NCBI GenBank assembly: GCA_014898425.1
Contig: RCSZ01000007.1
Coordinates: 124,001 to 188,000 of the forward strand
DNA from: Botryotinia globosa
Taxonomy: Eukaryota; Ascomycota; Leotiomycetes; Helotiales; Sclerotiniaceae
Direction of reading: 5' to 3'
Length of the DNA stretch: 64,000 nucleotides
Shown here piece by piece: positions 1-10,984 of this stretch; positions within the stretch are counted from its first letter, which is position 1; each line of letters opens with the position of its first letter. The position numbers and the translations under genes were made by a program. The notes beneath the pieces are model-generated. The model worked only from the letters and a program-made list of their open reading frames with translations. It had not been told where the DNA came from and made no database searches.

Positions 1-245
1 GTGTTCTCACTGTCTTTGATGGACCTCGTCGTCTCTGGAAAGACGATATGATGCTCGATACCGATTACGAGGTACGCATCAAGCTCGGTGATGAAAAAGC
101 TTACGTTACCGATCTCGATGTGCAAACTATGAGAAGAGCGGAAGCCTTCCACAATGCTACTGAAGAGGAAAAGGGACCTTGGATCGCAGATGATCTGACG
201 GGAATGGATTTGGAGAGGTTGATGGAGGTTAAGAGAGAGATTTAA
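1..245 (+). CDS. C-terminal fragment of an unidentified protein (5' end outside window)
   Basis: The frame is open from base 3 to a TAA at 243-245, and the visible 80 or so residues read as ordinary hydrophilic coding sequence. They start VLTVFDGPRRLWKDD, continue through an acidic, charged stretch and end in MEVKREI. There is no stop upstream in the window, so the gene must begin to the left. No family motif is recognisable in the tail, and no function is offered. The internal methionines at 48-53 are not proposed as the true start because the frame is already open before them. Confidence 0.6.
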   Translation, partial: VLTVFDGPRRLWKDDMMLDTDYEVRIKLGDEKAYVTDLDVQTMRRAEAFHNATEEEKGPWIADDLTGMDLERLMEVKREI

Positions 246-2590
246 TTCCTCTTCTTTACCTTTTCGCCCTCCACTTTTGTTTATGAGGTTATGAGATGGA
301 CTTTTTTTATGATTTGCTCAAATGAATTGGGGCATTTTGCATATGTTTTATATCGGCGCTTTGGATACCATTTACATATATCTAAGGGAGATATACTTTA
401 ACGGGACGGGACGATACCATTTTTTTATTCTACTTTTCTTTTATCTTTTTTTATTTGGAAAAATTTATACAATATCATATACATGTATGGGCGATACGGA
501 TCTGAGGACAAGACAAAGGTCGCGGTGTCCTCTTTTCTTTCTATTTCCATTTACTCGCATTATCTATTGCATATGCATCAGACAGAGTTTTGTTAAGGGA
601 GTTTTTCTTTCACGTGAATTAGGAGATAAATGAGGAAAGGGAGGATGTAAGATCACTACTTTGGCAGGCCCATTTTTTGTGGTATATTTTGGAAGCGGGG
701 AAGGCGGTTGCATTGGAGGAGGGGATGTGTCATGGCATTATTGCGCTACTTTGACTGTATGTGGAAGAATTGAAAGTAAAGTAATAGTTAGTCAATCTAG
801 GATAGGAATCCAGGAAAGAATCAAGAGCAATGGTCTCCCAACTCAAATTTCATACTGCAGTTACCGCTGATGAATGTGACATGGATATTCATTTTCTTCT
901 GAAAATTGATGAAAAGCACAAGTAGCTGTCTGTGTGCGTAGATCGCCTTGCATTATGCCTATCGCGCTGAGATCCGATTGTTGGGACTGCACGCCATGTA
1001 GATCATGATCGGCATTGATGTGATGAATTGATGAATAGACTGACGTAAAGCTAGCTCTGCCATGCAAATATGGGTGAACATATGCGTAAACATACATCAT
1101 CAGTCCAAGTCCAAGGGTGAAGCGAGATCCGGCCGGAGACGTAAGGAAGGTGTAGGGCAAGCGGGTATCCGGATTCATCTTGCGTCGTGCATATCGTAAG
1201 TGCGGGCTTATGCATAGTCTCATGCAGATGGTTGGATTGAGAATAATGTGCTTTTGGTGGCTGCGTTTTGATGGTCATGAGAAACGATTGATTGAAAGGA
1301 GATGCCCGAGGATGCATTGTGAGGGGTTAGAAAGGGCTAAAGCCGAAGAGAGGAGAGCTGGGAAGGGATGGAAAGGCAATTTATTGGTTGGTAACAATGT
1401 GATAAGGGTAAGGTGGTATTGGGTTGGGTTGGGGATAGCGAGGTCAAGGCATAAGATCTCTTGGAATACTTTGATGTGATGGAGTTGTGATGGATGGGTG
1501 CGTGGTGTGATGTTGTGGTGGTGTAGTTTGTTTGATTTATCTTGATGCAGAATAGTTGGCTCTACTAGGTAGGGTAAGGTAGGTAGGTTAATTGGTCGAC
1601 GTACCATATGTAGATATTGGATTGGTTGACGATGAGACGAAAGGGGTATAGATTATACTACTGGGTAGTTGTCGGGACGGCAGGTATTGCATACAGTGGG
1701 GAATGAAATATGGGATGGGGCCTCGAGGGGGCATGCTAGATTTATCAATGAATCTTGATCTTTTAAATGTCTATCTAACCTTACATTTCGACTGGATTTC
1801 AATCAATGCAATGTATTCTCAGCCTGATAGAATGGCGGCGGCGATGATTATCCTGAGCTGGTAATGATTCCGAGTACCTCCCTAGGTAGTATTGAATCTG
1901 TATGATCGGAAGATATGGAAAGAAGGGCAAACGAGATGTGAAATGTGATGGCCTCGCAACTAATGATCGAGCACAGTAGATGCGACGTATATCTTCATAT
2001 TCTGGTAATGTTGCTGCCCTCTTCTTTTGTGCTGGAAATATGTAAATGTAGATGAATACACAAATATTCAAGTACCTACCTACCTACTTACCTACCTACC
2101 TACCTAGGTATCTAGTATACAGAATGCAAGATGACATAATTATTTATCGTTTTGTTTTGTCTTCTCTTCTTCACCACAGTCGGCTACCTAAGATAAAGAA
2201 AAGCACGAGCCACACTTTCTCACAGTTTCTTAACGCCACATCTCTTATCCGCAGAAGTGGCCAGTTCTACCTACCTACCTACCTAGTACCTCCAGCTACC
2301 TAGTATGCTACAGCACCACATCATATGAACTTCAATTAGGACAAATCAATTTCATTCACAAGAAAATGATGAGTATGAGAATGGGTACTTGATTCACTTC
2401 AGAGAATATCGGCAAAGAGTATACTGTCATTTTTGAACTCATCCGGTTGTCGCGTGTCTTTTGAGCGTTTAGCGTAGAGCACGCCACATATACATATAGC
2501 TCGAAGCTCCCCGTGGACAGCTACAGAGCTACAGAGCGGCCCATCTACCAACTTTACGCGGTCATAGGTGGAAAGCTCAACATAGGCACA
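246..2590. other. Intergenic region with TACC tetranucleotide tracts
   Basis: No convincing gene is seen. The open frames here are short, low in complexity and overlap each other on opposite strands. The region contains the 3' flank of the first gene and the promoter side of HRD1. TACC-type simple repeats lie at about 2071-2110 and 2267-2290; the first ends in the palindromic CTACCTAGGTA. Confidence 0.6.
2071..2110. repeat. (TACC)n microsatellite
   Basis: Roughly nine interrupted copies of the tetranucleotide TACC are visible, with one CTTA interruption, ending in CCTAGGTA. Similar ACCT tracts recur in other intergenic regions of the window. Confidence 0.85.
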
Positions 2591-5334
2591 ATGGGCTCAA
2601 GACTTGCTTGGTATGCCGGTATATCTACTGGTCTGGCAGCTGCGGTGGTCCTTTCTGCCTTTAATCAGCGCGCAAACTTCTATTCAGCATGTGTTTATCT
2701 GGCGCAGAGTAATTTGTGTCTTATGGTATGTAGTTTTCGAGCTTCAAACACTTTAATCGATGAACATGGCTAACTCTCGATAGATCCTGATCAATCTGGT
2801 ATGCTTTGAACCTATATCTCTCACTTATACGATCTGCGATGTCACCCCGCCGAAACTTCCGATTGCTGACAGGTTCTTAGATTCTATTCGTCTTTTCTAG
2901 TTTCATGTACGGACTTCAACGACTTTGCTATGGCCCTCTACGTCCCATCGAAATCGAGCAGTTATATGAGAAAGCTTGGTTCGCCATCACAGAAACATGT
3001 CTCGCCATGACCATATTCAGGGAAGAGGTTGGAGCTTGGTTTCTCGTCATGTTTGTCGCTCTTCTCACCGGCAAAGTTTGGGGCTGGATAGGAGATGGTC
3101 GAGTTGAGATTCTAGAGCAGCAACCACCTGCTAATCCAAAACTATTCCACATTCGATTGTCGATATCCTTGGCGGTCTCGGTCATTTACGATGCGTGGTT
3201 GATGAGTTATACAATTAACACGGTGATTCAGCAAGCAAGGCCGAATATGATGGTTATGTTCTTGTTTGAATTTGCGGTATTGACCGTCTCAAGTTCTTCC
3301 ACCGCTTGTAGATATCTCATTTCTGTGATGGAGATGAGAGTAGTCAAAAAGCAGACAGAGGAGAGATTAGTTGAGAGGAAGAGAGAGGCCAGAGAGGAGA
3401 GGGCAGAAATGATCAGGCAGAGGGAAATTGCGCGGGCGGAAGCTGGCGAAAATTATCAAGAGCCTACAACTCCTTTACCTTCGGAGGACGATATTGAAGA
3501 AATGGATATCGAGGTTCCCGGGTGGGAAGCAAAGGGTCAATGGGTTTTGACCCTTGATTTGATAACAGGCAAGTTTATATTTGTATTTCATCTGTTTCCT
3601 TTTACTAACATTGAAATAGACTTCCTCAAGTTATCCATTTACTCTTCATTCTTCTTCATCCTTTTTACATTCTACGGCCTTCCTATCCATATTATGCGAG
3701 ATCTATTTGTTACGGCAAGATCATTCGTCAAACGACTCACTGCATTCTTGAGATACCGTAGAGCAACTCATGATATGAACACAAGGTATGAAGACGCGAC
3801 TGTTGAGGATATTCAAAGGGAAGACACATGTATTATATGTCGAGAAGAGATGCGACCTTGGTCTGTAACAAACCCAGCAGTACCTGCTGGCGCACAACCC
3901 AGACCAGGCACTGTCAACGAGCGTACAAGGCCGAAGAAGTTACCTTGTGGTCATATTCTCCATCTAGGATGCTTGAAGAGCTGGCTTGAACGACAACAAG
4001 TATGCCCAACATGTAGAAATCCTGTGGTGGAAACACCTCAAGACGCACAAGCCAATGCAAATCGAAATGCAAGAGCTAATCAACCCGCTCCCGGCCAACA
4101 AGATGGACCCGCTGGAGCTGGTGCTGGTGCTGGACCTGTAGCAGCTCCTGCTCGTGGCCGCGGTATGCGTATGCTTAATCTTGGACCAATTAGAGTCGGC
4201 TTTGGTCAGGCAAACCTGAATGATTTCGCTGCCCTTCAAAACCCCCCAGGAGGTCAAGCGAATGCCGCAGGTGCAGGACCTAGAGTTTATGGCTTGGAAC
4301 TAGGTATCCCTCGTCGAGCTCAACCTCAAGCCCCACCACTGCTTTTGGATCCTGGACAGAATGGCGCGTTTCCACTTGACCAACTACCACAACACTTAGA
4401 AGAACTCGAGCAGCAAGTCGCGCAGGAAATTCGAAACTTGCAATTGAGTCAGCAGCAGTTATTAATTGTCCAATTGTTACAAAACGAGTTGACAAGATTG
4501 AGAAATTTACAAAATAACACGGCGGATCCTTTGGCAGCAAACTTTCCCTTGCTGCAGATGCCTACTTTTCAAAATCCGCCGCAAATCGTCCCCTCACTCA
4601 GTAGACCATCAACTCAACCACAAGTGCACAGACACAGCGCACGGTCCAATACCTCAGCAATACCATCCGGCAGTGCTGACCTTCCACCTGGAGTAGTCAT
4701 ACCAGAGGGCTGGTCACTTCTCCCATTAGAAAGACTACATAACGCGCCATTACCGGGCCAAGCTGCAACACTAGGACCTGCAGCAGCATCGACATCTAAT
4801 GACCCCATTATAGCCTCTACATCTACGCAAAATGTAGACAGCCCTACAATTGAGAGAAGTGATGTTTCTAATAATAGCGCTACACCAATCAACACTGAAC
4901 AAGTCAATTCGCAAGCCGGCTCGGTTGGCTCTTCTGAAACAAACGCCATTGAAACTCCGCCTTCTATCTCGGCTGACCAATCGGCATCAACAATTCCCAC
5001 ATCTACAGAACCAGCTTCTACAAATACAAATCCATTTGTTGGCCCTCCTAGTTTACCTAATTGGGGGAATTCACAACTATTTACAGGATCAAGCTTGGCT
5101 GGTAATCAAAATCTTGATGGCGCTCAGTCAGTGTCAACTTCGCCTCCACATGATCGTAGTGAGGAAATATATCCTCATGTTTCTCTTGATACTATGACAG
5201 GTACTGGTGAATCAACTAGTAGTTCAGCCGAGCATAGTGAGCCAAGAGGAGATGAAGATGGCGAAATGAGGAGACGAGAGAAAGGGAAGGCCAAGGCGGT
5301 GACGGTGGAGGATATAGTGGATGAAGAAGAGTGA
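2591..5334 (+). CDS. HRD1: HRD1-type ER membrane RING E3 ubiquitin ligase
   Basis: Synoviolin/Hrd1 family: the membrane-embedded ubiquitin ligase and retrotranslocation core of ER-associated degradation. Proposed exons are 2591-2725, 2784-2798, 2881-3568 and 3620-5334, giving about 850 aa. The start [10 protein letters not shown] is chosen because it begins the hydrophobic N-terminus; exon 2 is only 15 nt (ILINL), and exon 3 opens [13 protein letters not shown] in frame. Several membrane segments fill roughly residues 1-270. The RING-H2 finger is at about residues 350-412, with CIICREEM, then [15 protein letters not shown] and CPTCR. A long Pro/Ala/Gln and Ser/Thr-rich cytosolic tail follows, ending in acidic residues. 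The third intron (3569-3619) is 51 nt, begins GCAAGT, carries ACTAACA and ends TAG. Its length is a multiple of three, so the frame stays open through it, but splicing restores LITDFLKL. Family assignment is firm; exon 2 is inferred. Confidence 0.93.
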
Positions 5335-8300
5335 GGAGACATCATGTGAGATGAAAAGCACATTGAATAATTTTAGGATTTCGTCCGACATTCATGTGCA
5401 CATTGCTTATCGTGCATGTTGCATTAAGCCAGAAATCAAATGGAATCCAGTTAGAGATATATTAAGGGCGTTTGGGGAAGGAATTCTCCTGGGATTGAGG
5501 AATGGATTGGCGCATTTTCTACGTAACATGCTATGGATAGGCTTAAGGCTTAAGGCTTAAGCATAATATATTAGCCCAAGCATGACTCTGACGTTATACT
5601 TTACATACATGACATAGCATAAGGTTATCTTTGAGTCTGACAGCTTGGGCTCGGCTATGCTGCGATGTAGCAGAGTAGTGTGGAGGGTGGAGAGACAGAT
5701 TATGGGGATAGCAGAAACTTTACCAGTTTTGTATGAACTAGCGTATTTATAGTGGCCATAAAGAATTACAAGGTTATAAAGATAGATCATGACTTGAAGT
5801 TACATATTTAGTGCTCAGGCTATTGGACATGCCACATTTTTACACATTGATTGCATTTTATAAAGGGGACATTTCATTTTCTTTAATGCCACGAGGGTTA
5901 CGTAGGGACTAGATGTAGATATGAAAAAGGAAGTCTTACGAACGAGTACCCGATACCTTAATGCGGACCCTGGTAATGGTCTGACAATTTGAAACGAAGT
6001 TTGTGTGCAGGGAGGGAATGGGTGCATGATGGGTTTAATGTGTTTGGCGTTTGGGATTGGGGATTGGGGGCGGATGGGTTGGCTTTGTGAGGTCATTGGA
6101 TGGATGGATTTTTGTTTGTGCAGGAGGGATAGTATAGTGTAGTATAGTATGGGCTAGTTTTGGAGTGCGAGGGATGAGGTGAGGTGAGATTTGGAATCTT
6201 CAATAGCGTTCCACGGGATACTTGCTCGCAGCGAAAGGTAGATCAGAACCGGTTTGAAGGTAATCGTGATGGTGATTCGCTGTACCATACCTGGTATATG
6301 ACATGGATGGTATGAATCAAGAATCAAGAATCAAGAATCAAGAGAGAACATCAGAGTCGGAGTCAAAAATCACATGTTGAGGGATAGAGTGGGTGAATAA
6401 ATTGATTACCTAGGGACTTGGAATCAACAAGTGCTAGGTATGTATGTACTCGTATCCATCTATCTATCTGCAAGGCTTTGCTTTTCAGAAGAGAAAAGAA
6501 ATTCGTCTTGCTCGTAGGTCACTCACTCACTCGTACAACATCAGATAAGGCGATTTGTCCGATGCGGTGCGGAGTGATGGTGTAGTTTCGCGGTAATAAA
6601 GTTACATTGTATACTTTACTATGGATACGAGCGGCTAATTAGTTCGCTTTTTTGTTTGTCTGTTTGTTTCCAACAATTAGTGATTGTTGGAGGTAGGTAT
6701 CCTCGTACCCAGGTAGACAGTTATTTATCGGGTCAAAAAACGACTCCGAGTTATTTAGTTAGTTGGCTAGCTTGGGATGGGATGGGAAAGACGTTGCGAT
6801 GTAACTTTAGCCGTGGCTGCTGATGGAGATGAAATTTATAGATAAGTAGGTATCTAACCATAGTCTCGGGATTCCGATCACACCACCCACCCACGCTCTG
6901 CTTACGGACTCCGGATGGAAAGCGCTTACTGATAAGGAGGGCTAGTGTGTCCCGGATGAGTAGGCAGATATGCAGCCTTACTATCTCACCATACCATACC
7001 ATCACTCGATGAGATGTATCTCCGTACCTCACCTCCCGCGCTCTAGGCATGAAGAGATACCCGGCCCTGTGGATGCGGATACGAAGGCCCAGTATATGTA
7101 GTATGTTGCTTATGTAGTTGGTTCCCGGAGGGTTTTTTTATCTACCGGTGGGTTTTCGGGCGGGGATGGACGAATGGATGGAACCAACTGTTGGTTCCAA
7201 ACTCTGCATTAATTTGTGAGGGTGAAAACTGTGATTTTGTTAGTTAAAGATATACCATAACTTTACGGCCCCCAAATTAGCCCTCGGGGCATGCAGATTG
7301 TCACCAACAGTCCCAACATCGTGGCGAATAGCCGCAGCCGAGAAACGGTGTTGGTTGTTGTGAGTCGATTTTCCTTTTCGTGTGCAGGGATTTGGAGCAT
7401 GAATTATATGTTTGGGAATGGAGATGGGGATGAAATGGGTAATGTGACTGTGATGAAGATGCGGGTCGAGGGGACTTTTGGATATGGATGTTTACGAATG
7501 CTGGGTTGCTATGATGGCGATTTGATTAGGTAGTATGTGGTTGAAGTTGTAAGTTCACTTTTACCGGCGTAAATCGGGTGGGATGACTTTGTGTGTAATT
7601 GAGGAGATGCATCACAGCGGGAACGGATGAGAAGGTTGTTGTGAATGGGCGCAGTGTTAACTGTTCGATTGATACGACTTGGGTCTGTCTTACCTGGTTG
7701 TCGATTTCGATGGGATGTGATTCCAAGTCTGATAGTGTCAGTCTGTATGCAGGTAGTTCTGTTCTTCTAGGTCGCTTCTTTCTTTTTCCGAGACAAAAAT
7801 GCAGCGGTTCTTGTATTTCTGCTCAAGTCGATTTTATGGGCGCTTTCGCTTGGCTAGTTTGTGGATGCTTTTTTTGGTACTTCTGAAGGATAGATACATG
7901 CACGCCTCCTGTGTATTACCTTGAGCCTAGATCTCTGCACTTCCTGTGCTCTCTGTAGACAGCGATGCAATACTAAAAGAGCAGAGACTTCACAAATACG
8001 TGCAAGACTGGTGATTATGATCCAAGGCGAATGGAGGGGAGATAGAGGACCCTGTATTTGAACTAGCATGAATCATCACAATATCTTCACTACACCTCAC
8101 AGAGCCAAGTGATTTTTCCAGAGAAACATGAATTGAACAGTACAAACTACCGTGTCCAGAAAAGTTGCCTAGCTCATCAGCTTGGACGTCATGGAAAAGG
8201 AAATTTTAAACACTTTCTGCATTCATCTCCAAACCTTGATATTTCCCTCACACTATTATACATATGAAAAGTATCCATCACTACTATAGCAAGCGAAAAA

Positions 8301-8455
8301 AACGTCTCATGTACCCTCAAAGCTGGTGAACATCCATACCATCAAGACGATCTCCATCCCTCTCAGCTATTTCTATTCCACCATCCTATTCCGCGCAATT
8401 AGCTACCATTAAACAAATCAACAATTCAATACAATGTAAAGAGCCTACCACCTCA
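5335..8455. other. 3.1-kb intergenic region, no gene seen
   Basis: No credible coding region is seen. Frames are short and lack recognisable domains. Small tandem repeats occur: about three copies of GGCTTAA near 5540-5560 and about four copies of AAGAATC at about 6314-6342. The interval separates the 3' ends of HRD1 and the minus-strand zinc-finger gene, so it is a convergent intergenic region. Confidence 0.55.
6314..6342. repeat. (GAATCAA)n short tandem repeat
   Basis: Four near-perfect copies of a 7-bp unit, GAATCAA, lie in a gene-free stretch. Confidence 0.8.
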
Positions 8456-8944
8456 TCAATCAACATCAAATGCACTACAATGACCCTCCTTACAACCCTC
8501 ACACAAATCCGCATTATGCGGACCATTACTCTCTCCAGTCCCATAATACACAGGCCTATCCATTTCAATTCCATTCCACTTCTGAATGCGATACGCGACT
8601 CTCTCCGCATACGAATCATCCAAAATAGGTTGACTGAGCGCATTACAGTTCTTGCAGCGCTGATAATACACTCTCGCGTTATATTCTTCTCCCGCATACA
8701 TACGTATCGTGATTGCAATTTTCTTACTCGACCATCCATGAGAGGGACATGCACGGTTGTGACATTTGAATTTCCCCATGATGTTGGTGTCGTATTGTTT
8801 GGTACAGCTAATAGAATCGTCGATGGGATGGAATCCAAATCGGAGATTGTGTTCTGCTAGGAGACGGGCTACGCTGTCGTGGAGAGAGGGATATATAGAC
8901 CATCTGTCTTTGGATGTTGGGATTGTGTAGAGTCGCTGGGACAT
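8456..8944 (-). CDS. 3CxxC-type zinc-finger domain protein
   Basis: Small single-exon protein, 162 aa if started at the methionine of MSQRLYTIPTSKDRW. The frame remains open upstream to 9271 but reads as hydrophobic low-complexity sequence, so the later start was chosen; it places the conserved W-x-x-Y-P-x-L-H segment near the N-terminus, as I expect for fungal members. The body shows the 3CxxC pattern: CTKKYDT-like CTKQYDTNIMGKF, then CHNRACPSHGWSSKKIAI, RMYAGEEYNARVYYQRC, CKNC, the SYAERVAYRIQKW block and a terminal DLCEGCKEGHC. Zinc binding is inferred from the paired cysteines. The cellular role of this fungal family is not established, and none is assigned. Confidence 0.85.
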   Translation of the reverse strand: MSQRLYTIPTSKDRWSIYPSLHDSVARLLAEHNLRFGFHPIDDSISCTKQYDTNIMGKFKCHNRACPSHGWSSKKIAITIRMYAGEEYNARVYYQRCKNCNALSQPILDDSYAERVAYRIQKWNGIEMDRPVYYGTGESNGPHNADLCEGCKEGHCSAFDVD

Positions 8945-10984
8945 GTTGACTTTGCGGATGAGGAAGTCGGGTAGAGGGAGCTTATGAATTAATATTGTGC
9001 TGAGTGTGCGGTGCCATTGAAGAGGGCGAATATACATGAGGAATCTAGCGAGACGTTCATTTTCCATCAGTTTTCCATTTAGTATTAAGAAGAGAAATCT
9101 ACTACCTTCTTGATCTCTTGATCTTCCCAAAACATAAACAAGGATGATTTCCGCACAACTAACGATACGATATTGATAGCAATCAGAGATTCGGATCACA
9201 TTCGCAATTATTTGACCTCCATTGAGATAAGCCAGAGAAGAGGGAGGATACGAACTTATAAAAAAAAACACGGGCTCGACTCAACTCACCATCAGCATAC
9301 TTTCCCCTTCTTTCTTTCTTCCCACATCTTTCCACTCCAACCCCACCTCCCCCCCCCAAAAGCAAAACAATCCTCGCCTCGCACAATATCCGTTTGCTAC
9401 GAAGAAAGAAAAGAAAAGCAACACCGCCCCATCAACCCCATGTATCTGCCACTATCCTAGATCCCCCTTTCCCTCCGCGATCCTGCATACACCACCACCA
9501 TCACCACCACCAACTAGGGATAGGAATTCGATACAACGATTAAGTCACGACCAGTGATATAGCTTCATCTAACCAAACAGAAGCAATCACTCTCCATCAT
9601 CAAATCATAAATCACTATACGATCTGAGATCTCTAGCTTGAATTTTGATCTTCAGATAAAATGAATCATATATTTCAAAAAGAAATCATTCTTTGATAGT
9701 ATCACAACATTTTGGATTAAACAAATGATGTCAGAAAAGGTAATAAGCCAATACAATCCGCCAGTGCCATACAAACTACAAACCGACGAACATTTCACAA
9801 CCCTACCACCCAGACTCACTCGCAACGAATCATTCTCATTCTCATTCCCAGGACCTTTCGATCTTTTGATCTTTCACAACCCATAACATCTCCCCATTCC
9901 AACATCCCAACATCCCAATATCAAAAACCACAACAACCCTCAACAAACGAGAAGATGCAGGCACACATGCACAAGCAAAGAAAATCGGACACCATGCGTC
10001 GTCCTTTCGCTTTCCAGCACATGTCTAATTCCCATTCACATTCCCATTTATATCCACACAAGCCATCCTATCGACCGGAAACGCATCTAACATCAAGCGT
10101 GTTCGCATATACACATATACACATACATATCTTGCCCCACAAAACAAGAAAAAAATGCTTGCGCGAAGACTACTTCTACGTCTTCACTCTGGCCGAGTGA
10201 ATGGTAGCGCCACGCTCATTCTTTCCATAAAAAGGTACCTACCTAGATAGTTACCGTCAACTCAATCATGTAGAACCAACAGTCAATCATATATGTATAT
10301 ATATCACTTGATTTTATATCGCTTAAGAATTACTCCAGCTTTCGAAATCGACTCCTCGTAGAAGGTGGCAAGTGATGCATCGAAGAACCTACATAAAATC
10401 ATAACTATTTATATAACAAGTGAACAATGCGATACAATCATTGCATCTTGCAAAACATGTCGGGATGTATCTCATAGGAAAATGTATACTTGGGAAAAGA
10501 TAATGCGACTAGCACGTATTTTCAACATGATAAACATTCCATATATGTATCTGCTCTATTTATAACCCATATCGTATCGTATAACTTCATATGTATCGTT
10601 GCCGACACATCTATCAATTTTTTTAACTTCTCCACTTCGCCACTGTTTGATTTTTTCCCCCCAGAATGAAATCAAATATCCTAATCCAACTTTCCCGTTC
10701 TGTTCGGCAAAGATCCAACACCCAAACACCCTCCTCCACCCTATACACCCATCCATCAAACAAAAAGATAGAAAATATAACACCAATTGACAGTTGAAAC
10801 TGAAATAAACAATAGGTATACAACCACTATACCGCCCGCTCCTATGCTTGTGCTTATGCAATGTAAACGTGAGATTGATAATGAGACATATATGCCAACT
10901 CCATCTTCCCATAAACACCTCCTTTTTCATTTCCCATACAACCTCGCTAAAAATGCAAACCAAGTGGTACCAATGTCCAACTCG
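8945..10984. other. Intergenic region, no gene seen
   Basis: Contains the promoter side of the minus-strand zinc-finger gene and the 3' side of the minus-strand hydrolase. It is AT- and CA-rich, with homopurine/homopyrimidine runs such as the C-run near 9349-9357. The open frames here are His/Ser-rich low-complexity translations with no family features. Confidence 0.5.

Noticed and set aside
8945..9271. Longer N-terminus for the 3CxxC protein starting at a GTG near 9271
   Set aside because: The extra residues are hydrophobic low-complexity sequence with a non-ATG start; the ATG at 8944 gives a normal family-length protein.
9955..10200. His/Ser-rich 81-aa frame
   Set aside because: Low-complexity translation of CA/TC-rich DNA with no neighbour or splice support.
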